Shown: positions 1 to 11,324 of the stretch, one piece after another
Numbering within the stretch: the stretch's first letter is position 1
Layout of the letters: each line of letters begins with the position of its first letter
Assembly: GCF_021347895.1 (NCBI RefSeq)
Contig: NC_067121.1
Span: 15,139,962-15,203,961, forward strand
Direction of reading: 5' to 3'
DNA length: 64,000 bases
Origin: Acanthochromis polyacanthus
Taxonomy: Eukaryota; Chordata; Actinopteri; Pomacentridae
Notes under the pieces: generated by a model
The model's database searches: none
Told to the model about the DNA's origin: nothing
What the model saw: the letters and a program-made list of their open reading frames with translations, nothing else
Program-made: the position numbers and the translations under genes

Positions 1-1640
1 ATAGTTTCTTCACTGGTGCTGACCTTGGGATGTACTTCCCTCTCATGATACTCTATGTATGACTCAGATGTTTGTGTACCTTTTTCAATGCCTGATTTTG
101 TTGTGAACTTAACCAACCTGCACTTCTGAACTCTTTCAGTGTCTGGATGATACACTAGGTAGGCTGGGCTATTTTTATCATATCCAACAAAAATGCCTGG
201 TTCACATCTGGAGTCTAACTTTCCTTTCTCTTGCTTGTAAGCAAAACACATTGATCCAAATTTTTGCAGATTGGATATGTTCGGTATTTTGCCTGTGAAC
301 AACTCATATGGCATCTTATTTGTTCTTCTGCTGTAGCATCAGTTCCTAACATAGGCTGCTGCCTGCACAGCATAGTTCCAAAACTTATTTGGTAGCCCAC
401 TATCTAGTTGTAAACATCTGCCCATGCTGTAGAGGGTCTTCCAGCCTCTTTCTGCTGTGCCATTTTGATGGGGTGAGTAGGGCGCAGATGTTTCATGTCT
501 TATCTTGTTTTTGTTCAACAGTAACTGGAAATCTTGGCCTGTAAACTCAGTGCCATTATCTGAACGAATGCACTTGACGTCTCCATAAGGTGCTACATCT
601 GCCAAAAAAGTCTCAGTTGCTTGAACGACATCACTTTTTGATTTTAGAAAATACACAAATATGGTTCCTGAATAGTCATCTGTAAAAGACTGTGCATATT
701 TGTGTCCTTCCATGCTAGTTGTTTGCAAGGGGCCAGCTAAATCAGTATGGACCAAGTCTAAGGGTTTCTTCGCCTTTTTGTCTGGCTCTCTGTTTCTTGT
801 CTGGGTGAATTTTCCCCGTGTACACACTTCACATAACTGACTTGGCCTGACTGTACTTCCTTTTATCTCCATACCTTTCACCACACCCTGTAACTTTCGC
901 ACGTCTTTGTAATTACAATGACCCAAAATCTCATGCCAAGTTTGCATGTCATGACATTCTTTACATTTGTCAACATTCGACTGAACAGTTGGCAAGTAAT
1001 ACAGATTTTCACTCTCATGGATGTCAAACCTGGAACCATCCTTAGTGATCATGTGGCTGTCTCCTTTCTTGAATGTGATTGTTGCGCCCCCGTTCGTTGC
1101 TCTTGCCACTGAAAAGATGTCCTGTGGATATGAAGGCATGTAGAGTGCATCTTGTAGCTGCGCTCTGTGTTGTTGTCCAGCGCTGTCTAGTAGATTTATC
1201 ATCGCTGTTCCTCGTCCTTGTGCTATTCCGCTGCATTTTGTGCCGTCAGCTTGTTCCACTGAATGGGTCTCAGGGTGGAAGTTGTCATCAAACTTTTGAA
1301 ACTTTTCTATGTCATTCACGATGTGGGACGTTGCTCCTCCATCTACCATGATGCCTGTCATTTTTACGTTGTCTGGTAATTTCTCGTTCCTTGTGTGATT
1401 GACCTTGAAAAGATGATCTTGGCTGCCATCTTCTTCTTTGATGATCTTTCTGGCACCATCTTGTCCGCTCTTTTTCTTGCACATGGATTCGTGGTGTGTG
1501 TTATTTCTGCAGTAACTGCACCACACTTTTCTGTAGCAGTTTCTTGCCTTGTGGTCTTTTATGCCACATTTGTAGCATGTCACAATGACATCTTCATCTT
1601 TTCTGTTGTTAGCAGGCTTCTTAGCATAACTTCTGCCTTG
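1..1640 (-). pseudogene. Ty1/copia-type pol (nucleocapsid-protease-integrase), decayed, runs off left edge
   Basis: This minus-strand frame encodes the middle of a Ty1/copia polyprotein. In order from 1583 downwards I see two adjacent CCHC zinc knuckles (CYKCGIKDHKARNC and CSYCRNNTHHESMC), an aspartic protease site DGGATSHI, a GAG-pre-integrase segment (WHEILGHCNYKDV) with the CEVC half of the HHCC finger, and an integrase core with its acidic residues in HTDLAGPL, RSDNGTEF and QNGTAERGW. A TGA at 339-341 interrupts the frame, but the same frame stays open beyond it into the integrase-RT linker (MPYELFTGKIPN, then GIFVGYDKNSPAYLV) up to the window edge. RT and RNase H would lie left of position 1. 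A frameshift near 1625 separates it from gag. It is a degraded, non-functional copy; family assignment is firm from protease and integrase style. Confidence 0.88.
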
Positions 1641-2264
1641 CCTTATGTGTCTTCATCACATTATCTGTGGACTCTGCTTTGTTCATTTTTTCAGCCTCTT
1701 CAAAAACTCGTAATCTTCTTTTAAAGTCTGCCAACGTGACATTATCCTCATTTTGAGTCACATGAACAGCTAGAGGTTTAAAGGTTTCAGGAAGTCCACC
1801 TAATATCATGGCAACAGTTAGTCCATCACTCATTACTTCACCTGCATCTCTCAGAGCCATAATAATGTTCTCTGCCCTTATGAGGTAGTCAGTGACACTC
1901 TCTTTGTCATTTTCAGTTTGGTCTGTGATGTGTACAAGTTTATTATCCTTGGTTTACTCTTTCCACAATAATGTTCTTTGAGTATTTTCAGGGCCTTCCT
2001 GCCATCATCCGCTGCTTCATGCCTGATCAAGGACAGGCTCTTATCATCTAGCAGTCTTATTAGCTCAGCATAGCAGTCCGCGTTTTTCCGTCTATCTTCA
2101 TTTTGCTGTTGTTCGTTACCGCGACTTGGCTCATTTAAGATAGCGTTTTTCAACTTCAAAATATGCAGGTGACCTAAGAATCTTGTCTCCCAAAGGTCAT
2201 ACTTATCTTCGGATCTGTCGAAGAAAAGCTGCGGTGCTAGCACTCCTGCTGCTTTGCTAGCCAT
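1621..2264 (-). pseudogene. Ty1/copia gag fragment in two frames
   Basis: Two minus-strand open segments (1878-2264 and 1621-1860) belong to the gag of the copia element whose pol follows at 1-1640. The first begins MASKAAGVLAPQLFFDRSEDKYDLW and contains the W-x5-H/L-rich helical pattern of UBN2/DUF4219-type copia Gag; the second carries the later part (LPETFKPLAVHV, then FKRRLRVFEEAEK). A frame change with about 17 bases between them, and another near 1625, mean no intact Gag can be made. The ATG at 2262-2264 is the likely original start because the leader upstream has no open frame. Confidence 0.75.
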
Positions 2265-2436
2265 TCTGTTAGCGTGCCAGTTTTCGGTGGCTTTAGTCTT
2301 CGCCGCACTTGCTTAACGGTTTCACTCACTTTCGTGTTATACGTCGCGACATACTTCTTCAGTAATTATAATCTTCGCTTCTCTCCAAGCTGGTACATTC
2401 GCATAGTCCATGGAAGCTCCGTGTAATACTTCACGT

Positions 2437-2910
2437 CCCAGATAGCAAACTATGGGTGAATCAATGTTGAATCTATGTTGAGACCTAACGTCGAAATTAT
2501 ACAGAAAGCGCAAGGTTGATAAAATGTTGAGTCAACGTTTGCTTTTCAACCATAAATCACACTTTACCCAGATAGCAAAAGATGTTAAATCAATGTTGAA
2601 TTAGGGTTAAGAAGGTTGAATTGTGGTTACGGTTGAAGACTGATGGTTGGATCAACGTTGATTCAACAACATTTTGTCAACATTGAAGTTTGTGTTTAAA
2701 AGATACCATTGAATCTACATTGTATTTTGGTTTAATTAAAATGTTTGACAGGTCAATGTTTAATTAATGTTGAATCTATGTTTGCAAACATGTAATCTAT
2801 GTAAGCAAACGTTGACTCAACATTTTATCAGCCTTGCGCTTTCTGTATAATTTCGACGTTAGGTCTCAACATAGATTCAACATTGATTCACCCATAGTTT
2901 GCTATCTGGG
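2437..2910. mobile_element. Foldback MITE with about 105-bp terminal inverted repeats
   Basis: The sequence starting CCCAGATAGCAAAC at 2437 and running to about 2545 is repeated as its reverse complement at about 2806-2910, ending GTTTGCTATCTGGG. The two arms are almost identical. The centre (2546-2805) is AT-rich, has repeated TCAATGTTGAA motifs and a third partial copy of the end at 2567. There is no coding capacity. It sits in the leader or 5' LTR region of the copia element, since similar non-coding sequence flanks both sides. I could not define a clean target-site duplication, so the superfamily is not assigned. Confidence 0.8.
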
Positions 2911-4297
2911 GTTATACTTCGTTATGCTGACTTGTCCAACTTTGCCTGGGCCCATAACCTGTTAAGGTTGTTATTTGAGTGCGCAGTCCTCTACCGTGTA
3001 TGGAGGATAAGTAGAACACATGGTATCTTCTTCTTTAGCCTCTCTCGGCATATTTATTTATCCATAAACTTGAACAGCCATCACTCTGTGTGATCTCATT
3101 ACAACTCATACGATAACAACATAAGAACATACAGCGCTCCGGTACAACGTGATGACGTCACCTTCATCACGTACCCTGAGTGGCATTCTACCATAATGTA
3201 CGATGTAAGAGCGCACCACTTAACAAAATCTTTGTGGAAATGTGATTTACAAACAGTGTGACATATTTAAAAAATATTTATAATGCAATATATACATATA
3301 AAAGCAATAAAGAAGTTTTGCGAGTTATAGGTCAATGAACTTCCGGGTCATTTTGTCACTATGGAAACAACAATAATGGAGCTCACTCGTCCATTGCGCA
3401 CTTTTATTTTTATATTGGCTTCAAATATACAGATATGACATAAGTGGTGTCTGCTACAAACTCATCACTGTCGGCAGGAGAGCATGCAGCAGATCAAGGC
3501 TGCATCACTCACTTTATGTCCGTCTTTTTCCTTTTAGAGCTCCGTAGACTGCATGACTGTATGGTTGCGACAGATCTGCATTAATACTGTGTATTATTAA
3601 GATATTTTCATGGACTTTTATTTTGAATTACATTCTGTTTTTTAGGGCTGGACCCGAACATCTGAATATTCGGTCATTGTGGTGGTATCCAAATATTAAT
3701 TTTGAGAATCAAATACTCAAATTTCAGGACTGTTTTACAGGACCACATGTGTTTTATCTTAATACACCTTATAAACAGGGAAGGATGGGTTTACAGTTTT
3801 ATTATTAAAACTTCTAAAATACATTAATCTACATTCTACATACATCCTTGATGTTTGTACTCCAATATCCAGAGGTTTATAGTCTGACAGATACACAAGC
3901 ATCACTACACTTTAATGTGATCACCAGGACTTCTGTATGGACTGAACATCAACACTAATTAGTGATAGAACATTTCATGTCAGCTGCTTTACTCAGAACC
4001 TCAATTGCTATTTGGACCAGCCCTACTGTTTTTCAAGCTCACCAAAGCAAATCAGTATGTTGTTTTGGGTTTCAGAAATTCAAAAGCAATAAGGAAACAA
4101 ACAAAAAGTCAACCAGTGAAACAGGAGAAATTGGCTTTAATCTGCATGTATATTCAGCAAGGGGCAGTGAGCAATAGTGGAAGCTCAGAACCAGGCTTTA
4201 CAGGGTTCAATTTTTGCTGGGTGGAACTCTGACTAGAGAACCAATAGAAGGTGTCCGCTTATGGCACTTTCCTGCCTCCTGATTAGCATTTATAGCA
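2911..4297. other. No gene seen; leader/LTR remnant and diffuse repeat DNA
   Basis: The first few hundred bases probably continue the copia leader and 5' LTR, but I could not place LTR ends. At about 3643 the sequence TAGGGCTGGACCCGAA followed by ATATTCGG resembles the end of a fish hAT element. The remaining open frames are short and have no recognisable domain. Confidence 0.4.
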
Positions 4298-4807
4298 ACT
4301 AGTGAACTAGTGGGCAATTTGGGTTTCACTAGTTATACTAGTAAACATTTGGACACCACTAGTTAACTAGTTAATTCAAAAGACTCTTTCACTAGTTAAC
4401 TAGTGAGCACTTTGGCATTCACTGCTTTTACTACTGAACATTTCGGACCTCACTAGTTGAACTAGTGAAGTCAAAAATGTGTCACTAGTAGAACTAGTGG
4501 ATATTCGAGGCATGACTAGTTAACTAGTACAAATTTTGAGCCTCACTGGTTAAATATTTGGACTTCAAGAGGCTTTCACTAGTTAACTAGTCAGTATTTT
4601 GGCCTTCACTAGTTGACTAGTGGGTGTTTTAGCTCTCACTAGTTAACTAGTGCAGAAAATCATAGGTCACTAGTTAACTAGTGAGATAAATCCATGTTGT
4701 ACTAGTTAACATGTTAAAGCTTTTGCATCTTACTCGTTAACTAGTACGACTTTGAACATTACTAGTTTGGTCCAGTGGGCCACTAGTGCATCAAAAATCT
4801 CACTAGC
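4298..4807. repeat. Palindromic minisatellite, left half (ACTAGTTAACTAGT units)
   Basis: About fifteen copies of the self-complementary core ACTAGTTAACTAGT (or close variants) start at 4298, 4328, 4358, 4391, 4421, 4452, 4484, 4515, about 4544, 4578, 4608, 4638, 4669, 4701 and 4732, a spacing of 29-34 and mostly 30-32 bases. The linkers of about 16 bases are only loosely alike. From 4761 the unit changes to a single ACTAGT every 20-21 bases (4761, 4782, 4802). The array is cut at 4808 by a Tc1 element and continues at 24444. Confidence 0.9.
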
Positions 4808-4923
4808 TACAGTGCCTTGTGAAAGTATTCAGCCCCCTTGAACTTTTCAACCTTTCGCCACGTTTCAGGCTTCAAACATAAAGATATAAAATTCTAATTT
4901 TTTGTCAAGAATCAACAACAAGT

Positions 4924-5842
4924 ATGGAAGCAAATGTGACTCAAAACTCAAATTCAAAAGCATTAGCAGAAATGCTTTTGCATTTCAAAGTCATGGCTGC
5001 ACTTTTTGACTCAAAAATGAAATTAAAAAGCAATATTCCAAAATGCAATTTCATTTTCGTCTTCAACACTGCTCATTCTGTTACTAAATGAAAAAGCAAA
5101 AGCAAACTCAGAAATGCTTTTTCATTTTCAAAACGTTCACCAGCAAAAAGGTAACAAAATTCAATTTGAAATGTCAAATTCGAAAATGCAAAAGCATTAG
5201 CAGAAATGCTTTTTAATTTCAAAGACATGGCTGCACTATTTGACTCAAAAATGAAATTAAAAATCAATATTCCAAAATGCAATTTCATTTTCTTCTTCAA
5301 CAGTGCTGATTTTGTGACTAAATGAAAAAGCAAAAGCAAACTCAGAAATGCTTTTTCGTTTTCGTGCTCACCCCGCAAAATGTGTCTCATAATTCAAACG
5401 CAAAAGCAATCTCAAGTGGCGCAGGTAAGTGATGTCACGGACCCCAATGAAAACTAGATTTGACTGGAGACCATTGGAGACACGAGTATGTCCGGTGTTC
5501 AAGATTAACTGGTGTTCCCATCAACTGGTGATATTCAGTGAGCGAGGCAGCTGTTACAACGGCAACACATAGCATAGGTGACTGTACCGATGCTTGTTCA
5601 AAACACACAGACATCAATAAACTGTTCCGAAATGTTCTTGTTGTCAGCTTTAACATTGTCGTTATTGCTCTGTTTGGACTCACGGCTGTTCAGTCTACCA
5701 GTAAAATATTCGGTTTAATGAGGACTTCCACCTAACGGAGTGAAAATATCGCTTCACTGCGGCAGTGTGACGATCTCCATCACATTAGCTGGTGACAGTC
5801 TGTGACCTCAGTCCGACAAAAACACCGAGTTCTAATACCGTT
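4924..5842 (+). repeat. Left arm of the foldback element
   Basis: The outer 500 bases consist of two tandem units rich in AAAAGCATTAGCAGAAATGC and AAAATGAAATT motifs. The inner 430 bases (from the GGCGCAGGTAAGTGA motif near 5420 to about 5842) are unique and match 9113-9577 in inverse orientation with only scattered differences and small indels. Confidence 0.85.
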
Positions 5843-5886
5843 TACTGAGAAAAGACACCAATTCCTTTCAGTATAGTACATATACT

Positions 5887-6010
5887 GGGGCAATAGCTCA
5901 GGTGACTGAACATGAGATCTATAAACAAGAAGATAAACCTGACGCAGCGGCCCGGGTTCAACTCCAGCTCGCAGCTTCCTGCTGTAGGTTTCCCCCTATT
6001 TTTACCTCTG
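5887..6010 (+). mobile_element. tRNA-derived SINE head (+)
   Basis: The segment has a pol III A-box-like TAGCTCAGGTGAC near 5894 and a B-box-like GGGTTCAACTCC near 5954, with tRNA-like spacing, followed by a T- and C-rich stretch. A related copy in the other orientation is at 35285-35440. It is a SINE remnant and not a tRNA gene: the cloverleaf is not preserved and no 3' poly(A)/simple tail was found. Confidence 0.6.
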
Positions 6011-6070
6011 CCTGGAGGTTATGTGATCACCGGAGTTTGTTTGTCTGTCCATCTGTGTGTCTGTGTGTGT

Positions 6071-6692
6071 GTCTGTTTGTCTGTTAACAGCATAACTCCA
6101 AAAGTCATGGACGGATTTTCACCAAATTTTTACAGGATGTCCAGAAGAGCACAAGTAACAATCGATTAGATTTTGGAGGTGATCCGGATCACCGTCTGGA
6201 TCCAGGATTTTTTTGAAGGTCGAAGGACAATTGAGAGATGGCCCATCTCTCAATTGTACAGACAGAGGTCGCTGCAACGATCCCGGGCGACGGGCGAATT
6301 CCCCCGCGGCAGGTTCGGGCTTCCCGGGCGAGTCGGGACCGACGAAACGAAGCGGCGGCGACGCATGCGGTACCGTCACACGCGCACGCAACGGTACCGT
6401 CACGTGCGTGCGGCGGCGCCGCGTGCGTCGCTGCAACGATCCCGGGCGACGGCTGAATCCCCCGCGGCCGCTTCGGGCTGCCCGGGTGAGTCGGGACCGA
6501 CGAAACGAAGCGGCGGCGACACGTACTGTACCGTCAGACGCGCGCGCGACGGTACGTGCGTGCGGCGGCGCCGCATGCAAAACACTGTGCTGTTACACTG
6601 TACATGCATGTTATGCTTTCTGCACAAACTGTTGAAACTCAATACAATCCGTCCATGACTTTTTGAGTTATGCTGTTAACAGACAGACAGAC
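6071..6692. mobile_element. Short inverted-repeat DNA element with GC-rich core
   Basis: The left end region (6071-6116: TCTGTTAACAGCATAACTCC, then a GTCATGGACGG motif) is matched inversely at 6646-6692 (CCGTCCATGACTTTTTGAG, then a GCTGTTAACAGACAG motif). Between them lies a very GC-rich tandem repeat. No protein is convincing: open frames on both strands here are a by-product of high GC. A simple GTGTCTGT run just left of it could be part of the element. Confidence 0.6.
6268..6578. repeat. Two-unit GC- and CpG-rich tandem repeat, period 159 bp
   Basis: The unit beginning GTCGCTGCAACGATCCCGGG at 6268 is repeated from 6427. Both contain GGACCGACGAAACGAAGCGG and GTGCGTGCGGCGGCGCCGC. CpG is dense in a region whose neighbours are AT-rich, and the CpGs are not decayed to TpG as expected for old methylated repeats. 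Confidence 0.85.
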
Positions 6693-7223
6693 TTACCTGT
6701 CAAATAAAGCTAATGAAAAGGAAAAAAATAACATTTATTAACAGCTATTGGTAGTCATAAGTATATATAAGTGTAAAGGTGTTCTGTCAAGAGGCAGTTT
6801 TTACTCTGAGAGGGAATCTGCAGATGGAACTTAGCGTGGAACAATTCAGCAGGATGATCTATTTGGTCTGTTTTTATTCATTCTTATTTTATTGTTTCAC
6901 ATCTTGAGTTTTGAGATCTTGTTTGAAACAGCAGCTAGCTATATAGTTCAAGGGTGGGCTTGTTAAGGTTTTGTAAAATAAATAAAATCGTCTCTATTAT
7001 TGTTCTACGTCTTTAGAAATAAAAAAACCTTTTTGTGTTCTGTAAAGTCAGTGCATTTAATTTACAATGCATTGATTCTATAGAATACAATGTTGATTAA
7101 CTTGCAATGCCCCAGTAAAATAAATAAATCCTGAATAACGGGTGAAAAATTAGATGAAGCATATCGACGTTCTGAAGGCTGGAATGTGAAATCTCTGGTT
7201 AGAATGTGGTCAGATGGTTTATA
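6693..7223. other. No gene seen
   Basis: This is AT-rich non-coding sequence inside the foldback element core. I see no repeat ends, RNA motifs or coding frames. Confidence 0.5.
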
Positions 7224-9038
7224 CAGGGTTTCCGTGGGGTTTTAAAAGGTATTAAAAAGTGATAAATCAAAAACGCAAAATTTAATGGCCTTAAAAGGTT
7301 TTAAATTTGGGCAAAAGGTATTATTTTTAAAAAACGAGGTATTATTTTTTTTCTTTTAGACAATGAGCTGTTTCATTTTGATCAAAAAATAAACATAAAT
7401 AAAATAAAACATATCTTGCTTGCAAAATTTTATACCGGAACGTTCGTCAGTCACTCACGTCGACGTCATAGCAATGCATTCATTGGTCGTTAGAGAGCTG
7501 AAATCCTCCGTGTGCGCACTGAGTACAAAGCTGACTTAGCTGCTGCAATGCTAACTTGACATCTCCCTGGATGATGCCACTTCGACTTCCGAGAGCGACC
7601 GCGGCCTGCGGGATCGCGGATTAGCGCTCATCTGTCCGCAGATTGCTCTCCCACAACCTATACGTAGATCCAAACTTTAAGCCGTATCACTGCCGAAGTC
7701 TAATCACTTGGTCCTTGTGTCATTTCTGACCGACCCTGAAAACTTCATTCAAATCCCCGAGTCCGTTTTGAATGATGTGGGTAACAAGGAAATGATTCAC
7801 ACACGCTGATCGTCACATAACTCCGCCGTGGCTCTCAGCGGCGAGACCGAGACGCCCCGTCTGCCCCAGTTGTCTGACCACGGAGCGCGTTGCCTGTGGT
7901 AGCGTCCTCTATATTTGATTAGATGTCAAAACAGAATAACAAATGACTGAAGAGTGCACGGATTGTTGTTATAGTTTATCAGATATTTGCTGTTTGATCA
8001 GTGACTATGCATTAATATTCCCGATCCTCAGCTCAGTGTGAAACATTTTTTTCGTCTAATTTTGGCAATCCACTGAGCCCGCAAATGCCGGTCTTTTGGA
8101 AAATGGTGAAGGCTTATAGAACCGTTATAAACACCAGAAGCCGAACATAATGGTACACTACAGTACCTCCCATATCGACCTTGAACATGCTGAAATCTGA
8201 TTTTTTGTTTTGCTGAGAAAATAGTGTTTTTCTTTTTTGATTCCATGTTATCCATGCTGCGAAATAGCCTCCGGAAGGACCTGTAAGCCCTCCCGGTCAG
8301 AACCCGGAAGTTAACATTTTTGACGTGCACACAGTCTATTGGTGCAAATGGACAAAACTAACGAGGACAAGGCTGTGCAGCTGACGCACTTGCCGTAAGA
8401 TTCTGATTTTGTCTCTCTCTCTCTCTCTCTCTCTCTCTATTTTATGAAAGGTTAAGGCACTTGGCACAAGATTTTTTATTTTATCATCCTGTTCTCTTTT
8501 TTGATTAAGTGTTTTGTGAAAATTTGCGTGCAGATTTGTTGGTCATTTAAACCTAGTTGGTTGTTCAATCCTTGTCTCAATTTGTTTTTACTGGTTTGTG
8601 TGGTTGTTAAACATGTTCTTAATGGGCTAGTGGAGTCTTCCATGGGGACAGGAAATAAATGTGCAATATTTGTCTAAATCTCTTCTTTTATAGTATTAGT
8701 AGCTGTTTGCCTAATGGTTGGGAGTCAATCTTGTAAAGGTTGTACTTAAGTTTAAATTCAATACCATTCCATCGCTTAAGCGCCTCTGAAGCAAGGCACC
8801 CCACCTCACATTGCACCAGTTACTGTAACTAATACCCTGTAGCTAAATAACTAGGTCTCCTTGGATAGTGGTAAGTATGATGTAAGTGTTGTATGTCAAA
8901 ATCTGCATGCATATCAAAAAAGGCTTCTGATTAATACTTGCAACTCGGTGTCTTGATGGTTGTAAAAAAATCTGAAGGTAGTAAAAAAAGGTATTAAATG
9001 GTAGTAAATTTAACTTCAAGATTGGTGTATAAACCCTG
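7224..9038 (-). mobile_element. DNA transposon with CAGGGTTT ends, carrying a THAP-exon fragment
   Basis: The left end CAGGGTTTCCGTGGGG at 7224 and the right end ACACCAATCTTG-like inverse finishing AAACCCTG at 9038 form short imperfect inverted repeats. Each is followed inwards by GGTATTAAA motifs on the two strands. Both are flanked by TTATA (7219-7223 and 9039-9043). The element is about 1.8 kb. It contains a THAP-domain exon fragment at 8028-8330 (-) and a (CT)n run at 8406-8438. Whether the THAP piece is its own gene or a nested second element is unclear, because only 7909-8308 is shared with the copy at 31139-31537. Confidence 0.65.
8028..8330 (-). pseudogene. THAP zinc-finger exon fragment of a DNA transposon, copy 1
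   Basis: The frame of about 100 codons reads SMDNMESKKKNTIFSAKQKI, then RYCSVPLCSASGVYNGSISL, then HHFPKDRHLRAQWIAKIRR. The CSVPLC pair, the F-P of HHFPKD and the W of QWIAKIRR are the N-terminal hallmarks of the C2CH THAP DNA-binding domain. The rest of the domain (the C-x2-H half and the AVPTIF box) is missing, so this is a first exon or a truncated copy. THAP domains occur in P-element, Kolobok and ISL2EU-type transposases as well as host proteins. The near-identical second copy at 31288-31614 supports a mobile origin. Confidence 0.7.
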
Positions 9039-9112
9039 TTATATGATGTCATTGTTTTATTTAAAGTCTGTTTAAAAGTAGAACAACTCAGGTCAACTGG
9101 TTATCGCAGTAA

Positions 9113-9577
9113 GCTTTGAAAACGGTATTAGAACTTCTCTTAGTGTTTTTGTCGGACTGAGCCACAGACTGTCACCAGTTAATGTGATGGAGATCGTCAC
9201 ACTCTGCCGCAGTGAAGCGATATTTCCACTCCGTTCAGGTGGAAGTCCTCATTAAACCGAGTATTTACTGGTAGACTGAACAGCCGTGAGTCCAAACAGA
9301 GCAATAACGACAATGTTAAGCTGACAACAAGAACATTTCGGAACAGTTTATTGACCTCTGTGTGTTTTGAACAAGCATTGGTACAGTCACCTATGCTATG
9401 TGTTGCCGTTGTAACAGCTGCCTCGCTCACTGAATATCACCAGTTGATGGGAACACCAGTTAATCTTGAACACTGGACATACTCGTCGCCATCTGCTTGC
9501 ACGTCGAGTCTCCAATGGTCTCCAGTCAAATCTAGTTTTCGTTGGGGTCCGTGACGTCACTTACCTGCGCCACGAGA
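9113..9577 (-). repeat. Inner right arm of the foldback element
   Basis: This is the reverse complement of about 5415-5842, with a 20- to 25-base extra segment near 9485-9505 (CGCCATCTGCTTGCACGTCG region) absent from the left arm. It ends at CCTGCGCCACGAGA where the poly(T) of the LINE begins. The other part of the same arm resumes at 22207 with CCTGCGCCACTTGAGA. Confidence 0.85.
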
Positions 9578-10021
9578 TTTTTTTTTTTTTTTTTTATTAA
9601 CAAAGATTCAAAATTTACAACAAAATTGGCAGTTCTTTCCAAGTAGAGCACTACAATTGGTACAATTTGAATGAGCACGGACAGGAGTTAAACATTACAG
9701 AAATAAAAGGATGTGAAATCAAAAAACAAGACAAAAAATTAATAAATACGGATAAGGACGCAAGTAGGAGAGAAAAAAAAAAAAACAGCATACACATTAC
9801 TATAAATAAAAAAAAAGCATACTAGGTTTTTTTTTTTTTTTAAAAAAGGTCCAGATCATCAATAATACTTTTCAGTTTCACAGCTTTGGTTTTTTCCATG
9901 AAGGACACAGAGGAGAAAAAGGAACAATTCTTTGTGAAAAGTAAAAAAAGACGGCTTGGTCTTTAAGAAACGACATTTGTGAATGAAGAATTTACCCATA
10001 ATTATAACATTCAATACATCA

Positions 10022-11324
10022 TCAAAGTGTCTGTCCTTTCAGGAGAGTACCAAAAATAATGTCCTTGTTGGAAAAGTCCGGTAAGTTAGGGATTTTGGGG
10101 AAAAGCCAGTAATGTATGTCGTCCCAAAAAATTTTAGAGAACATGCATTCAAAGAACAAGTGGTCTGTAGACTCTATATTATCTTCACAAAATGTACAGC
10201 AATTGTCATCCAACCCAAAACGATTGTAAGAAATTCTTTTGAAGGGTAAACACCTGACAGTGTTTTGAAGTGAACTTCCTTTGCTTTTGGAGGGATAGGG
10301 AGTTTTAGATACTTTTTCCTGATTTTTCGCTTCTCATCATGTGAAAAGAGAAGAGAAATAGAATTTGGATTTGACATGTAAGGAAAAAGAACTTTGGTGA
10401 AGAGGTAACGAATGTTACTATTTGGAAGTTTAGTCGATGTAATGTTGAGACCATTCACCAAAAGCAAAGGAAGAGAAGGAGACCTGCAACTAGGGTTGTT
10501 AAACAGGGCAGTAATTGTACCTATAATATTTTGAGGTATGGCCTTAATAATTTTAGCAAAGTTCTTCTTTTCAGATTGAAGGTCATATTTCACAGAAAAT
10601 TCTTCAAAAGACATGAGATTACCATTATCATTCAAAATATGCATGAGAGACCAAATACCTTTTTCAAACCATTTCTGTATGAATAGAGACTTGTTTCTGG
10701 TAGTAATGAACTGGCAGTTCCAAAGTGGAGTATTATGTGGACTGAAATTGTGTTTGTATATTAATCTCAATATAACAGGACTTGTTGATGGAAAGAAGAA
10801 AGATGTATGGGTAGTTTTTTAACATTAAAGTCACAAGTGAGGAGGAATTTTATACCACTTAACTTTGAGAAAATTATTTCAGGAATAATAAACCATAAAC
10901 TGTTTGGGTTCTTTATGAATGAGCGTAGCCAATTCATTTTCAGGGTACCATTTAAGCTGTCAAATTCAATAGCTTGCAAACCTCCATCCTCATATGGTTT
11001 TATCAAATTGCCTTGTCTTACATAGTGTGTTTTTCGCTTCCATATAAAGTTAAAATTTATTTGGTTTATAGCTTTTATAGCAGAATTGGGTACACCGATA
11101 GAGTAAGCTGGATATATAAGTCGTGAGATGCTCTCAGTTTTAGTGAGGAGAATTCTACCTAAAATGGATAAATCTCTTTGTGACCAGTTATTCAGAAAGT
11201 TGGTGCAATTATGTACTTTATCCCAAATGTTAAGCTTTTCTAAATCATTTTGATCTTTAGTGATTTGCATGCCTAGTATTTGACAGTGGATTTTATAGAA
11301 TGTTGCAAGCACTTGCAACAGCAC
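10022..11324 (-). pseudogene. LINE ORF2, RT thumb and C-terminal zinc region, frameshifted
   Basis: Three overlapping minus-strand segments (10767-11324, 10174-10770, 10022-10213) carry the region after the RT palm. I see NWSQRDLSILGRILLTKTES and FNFIWKRKTHYVRQGNL, typical of the L1/Tx1 post-RT domain, and near the end NCCTFCEDNIESTDHLFFEC, a zf-RVT-like Cys/His cluster. The frame changes between them mean it is not translated as one protein. Downstream (9578-10021) is the LINE 3' UTR. Confidence 0.8.

Noticed and set aside
4298..4807. CRISPR-like array (palindromic repeats with about 16-bp different spacers)
   Set aside because: The DNA is a vertebrate nuclear sequence with spliced genes, there are no cas genes, and linkers are decayed versions of one sequence rather than independent spacers.
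6119..6658. Several Arg-rich open frames on both strands
   Set aside because: They arise from a GC-rich tandem repeat in which stop codons are rare; no domain is visible.
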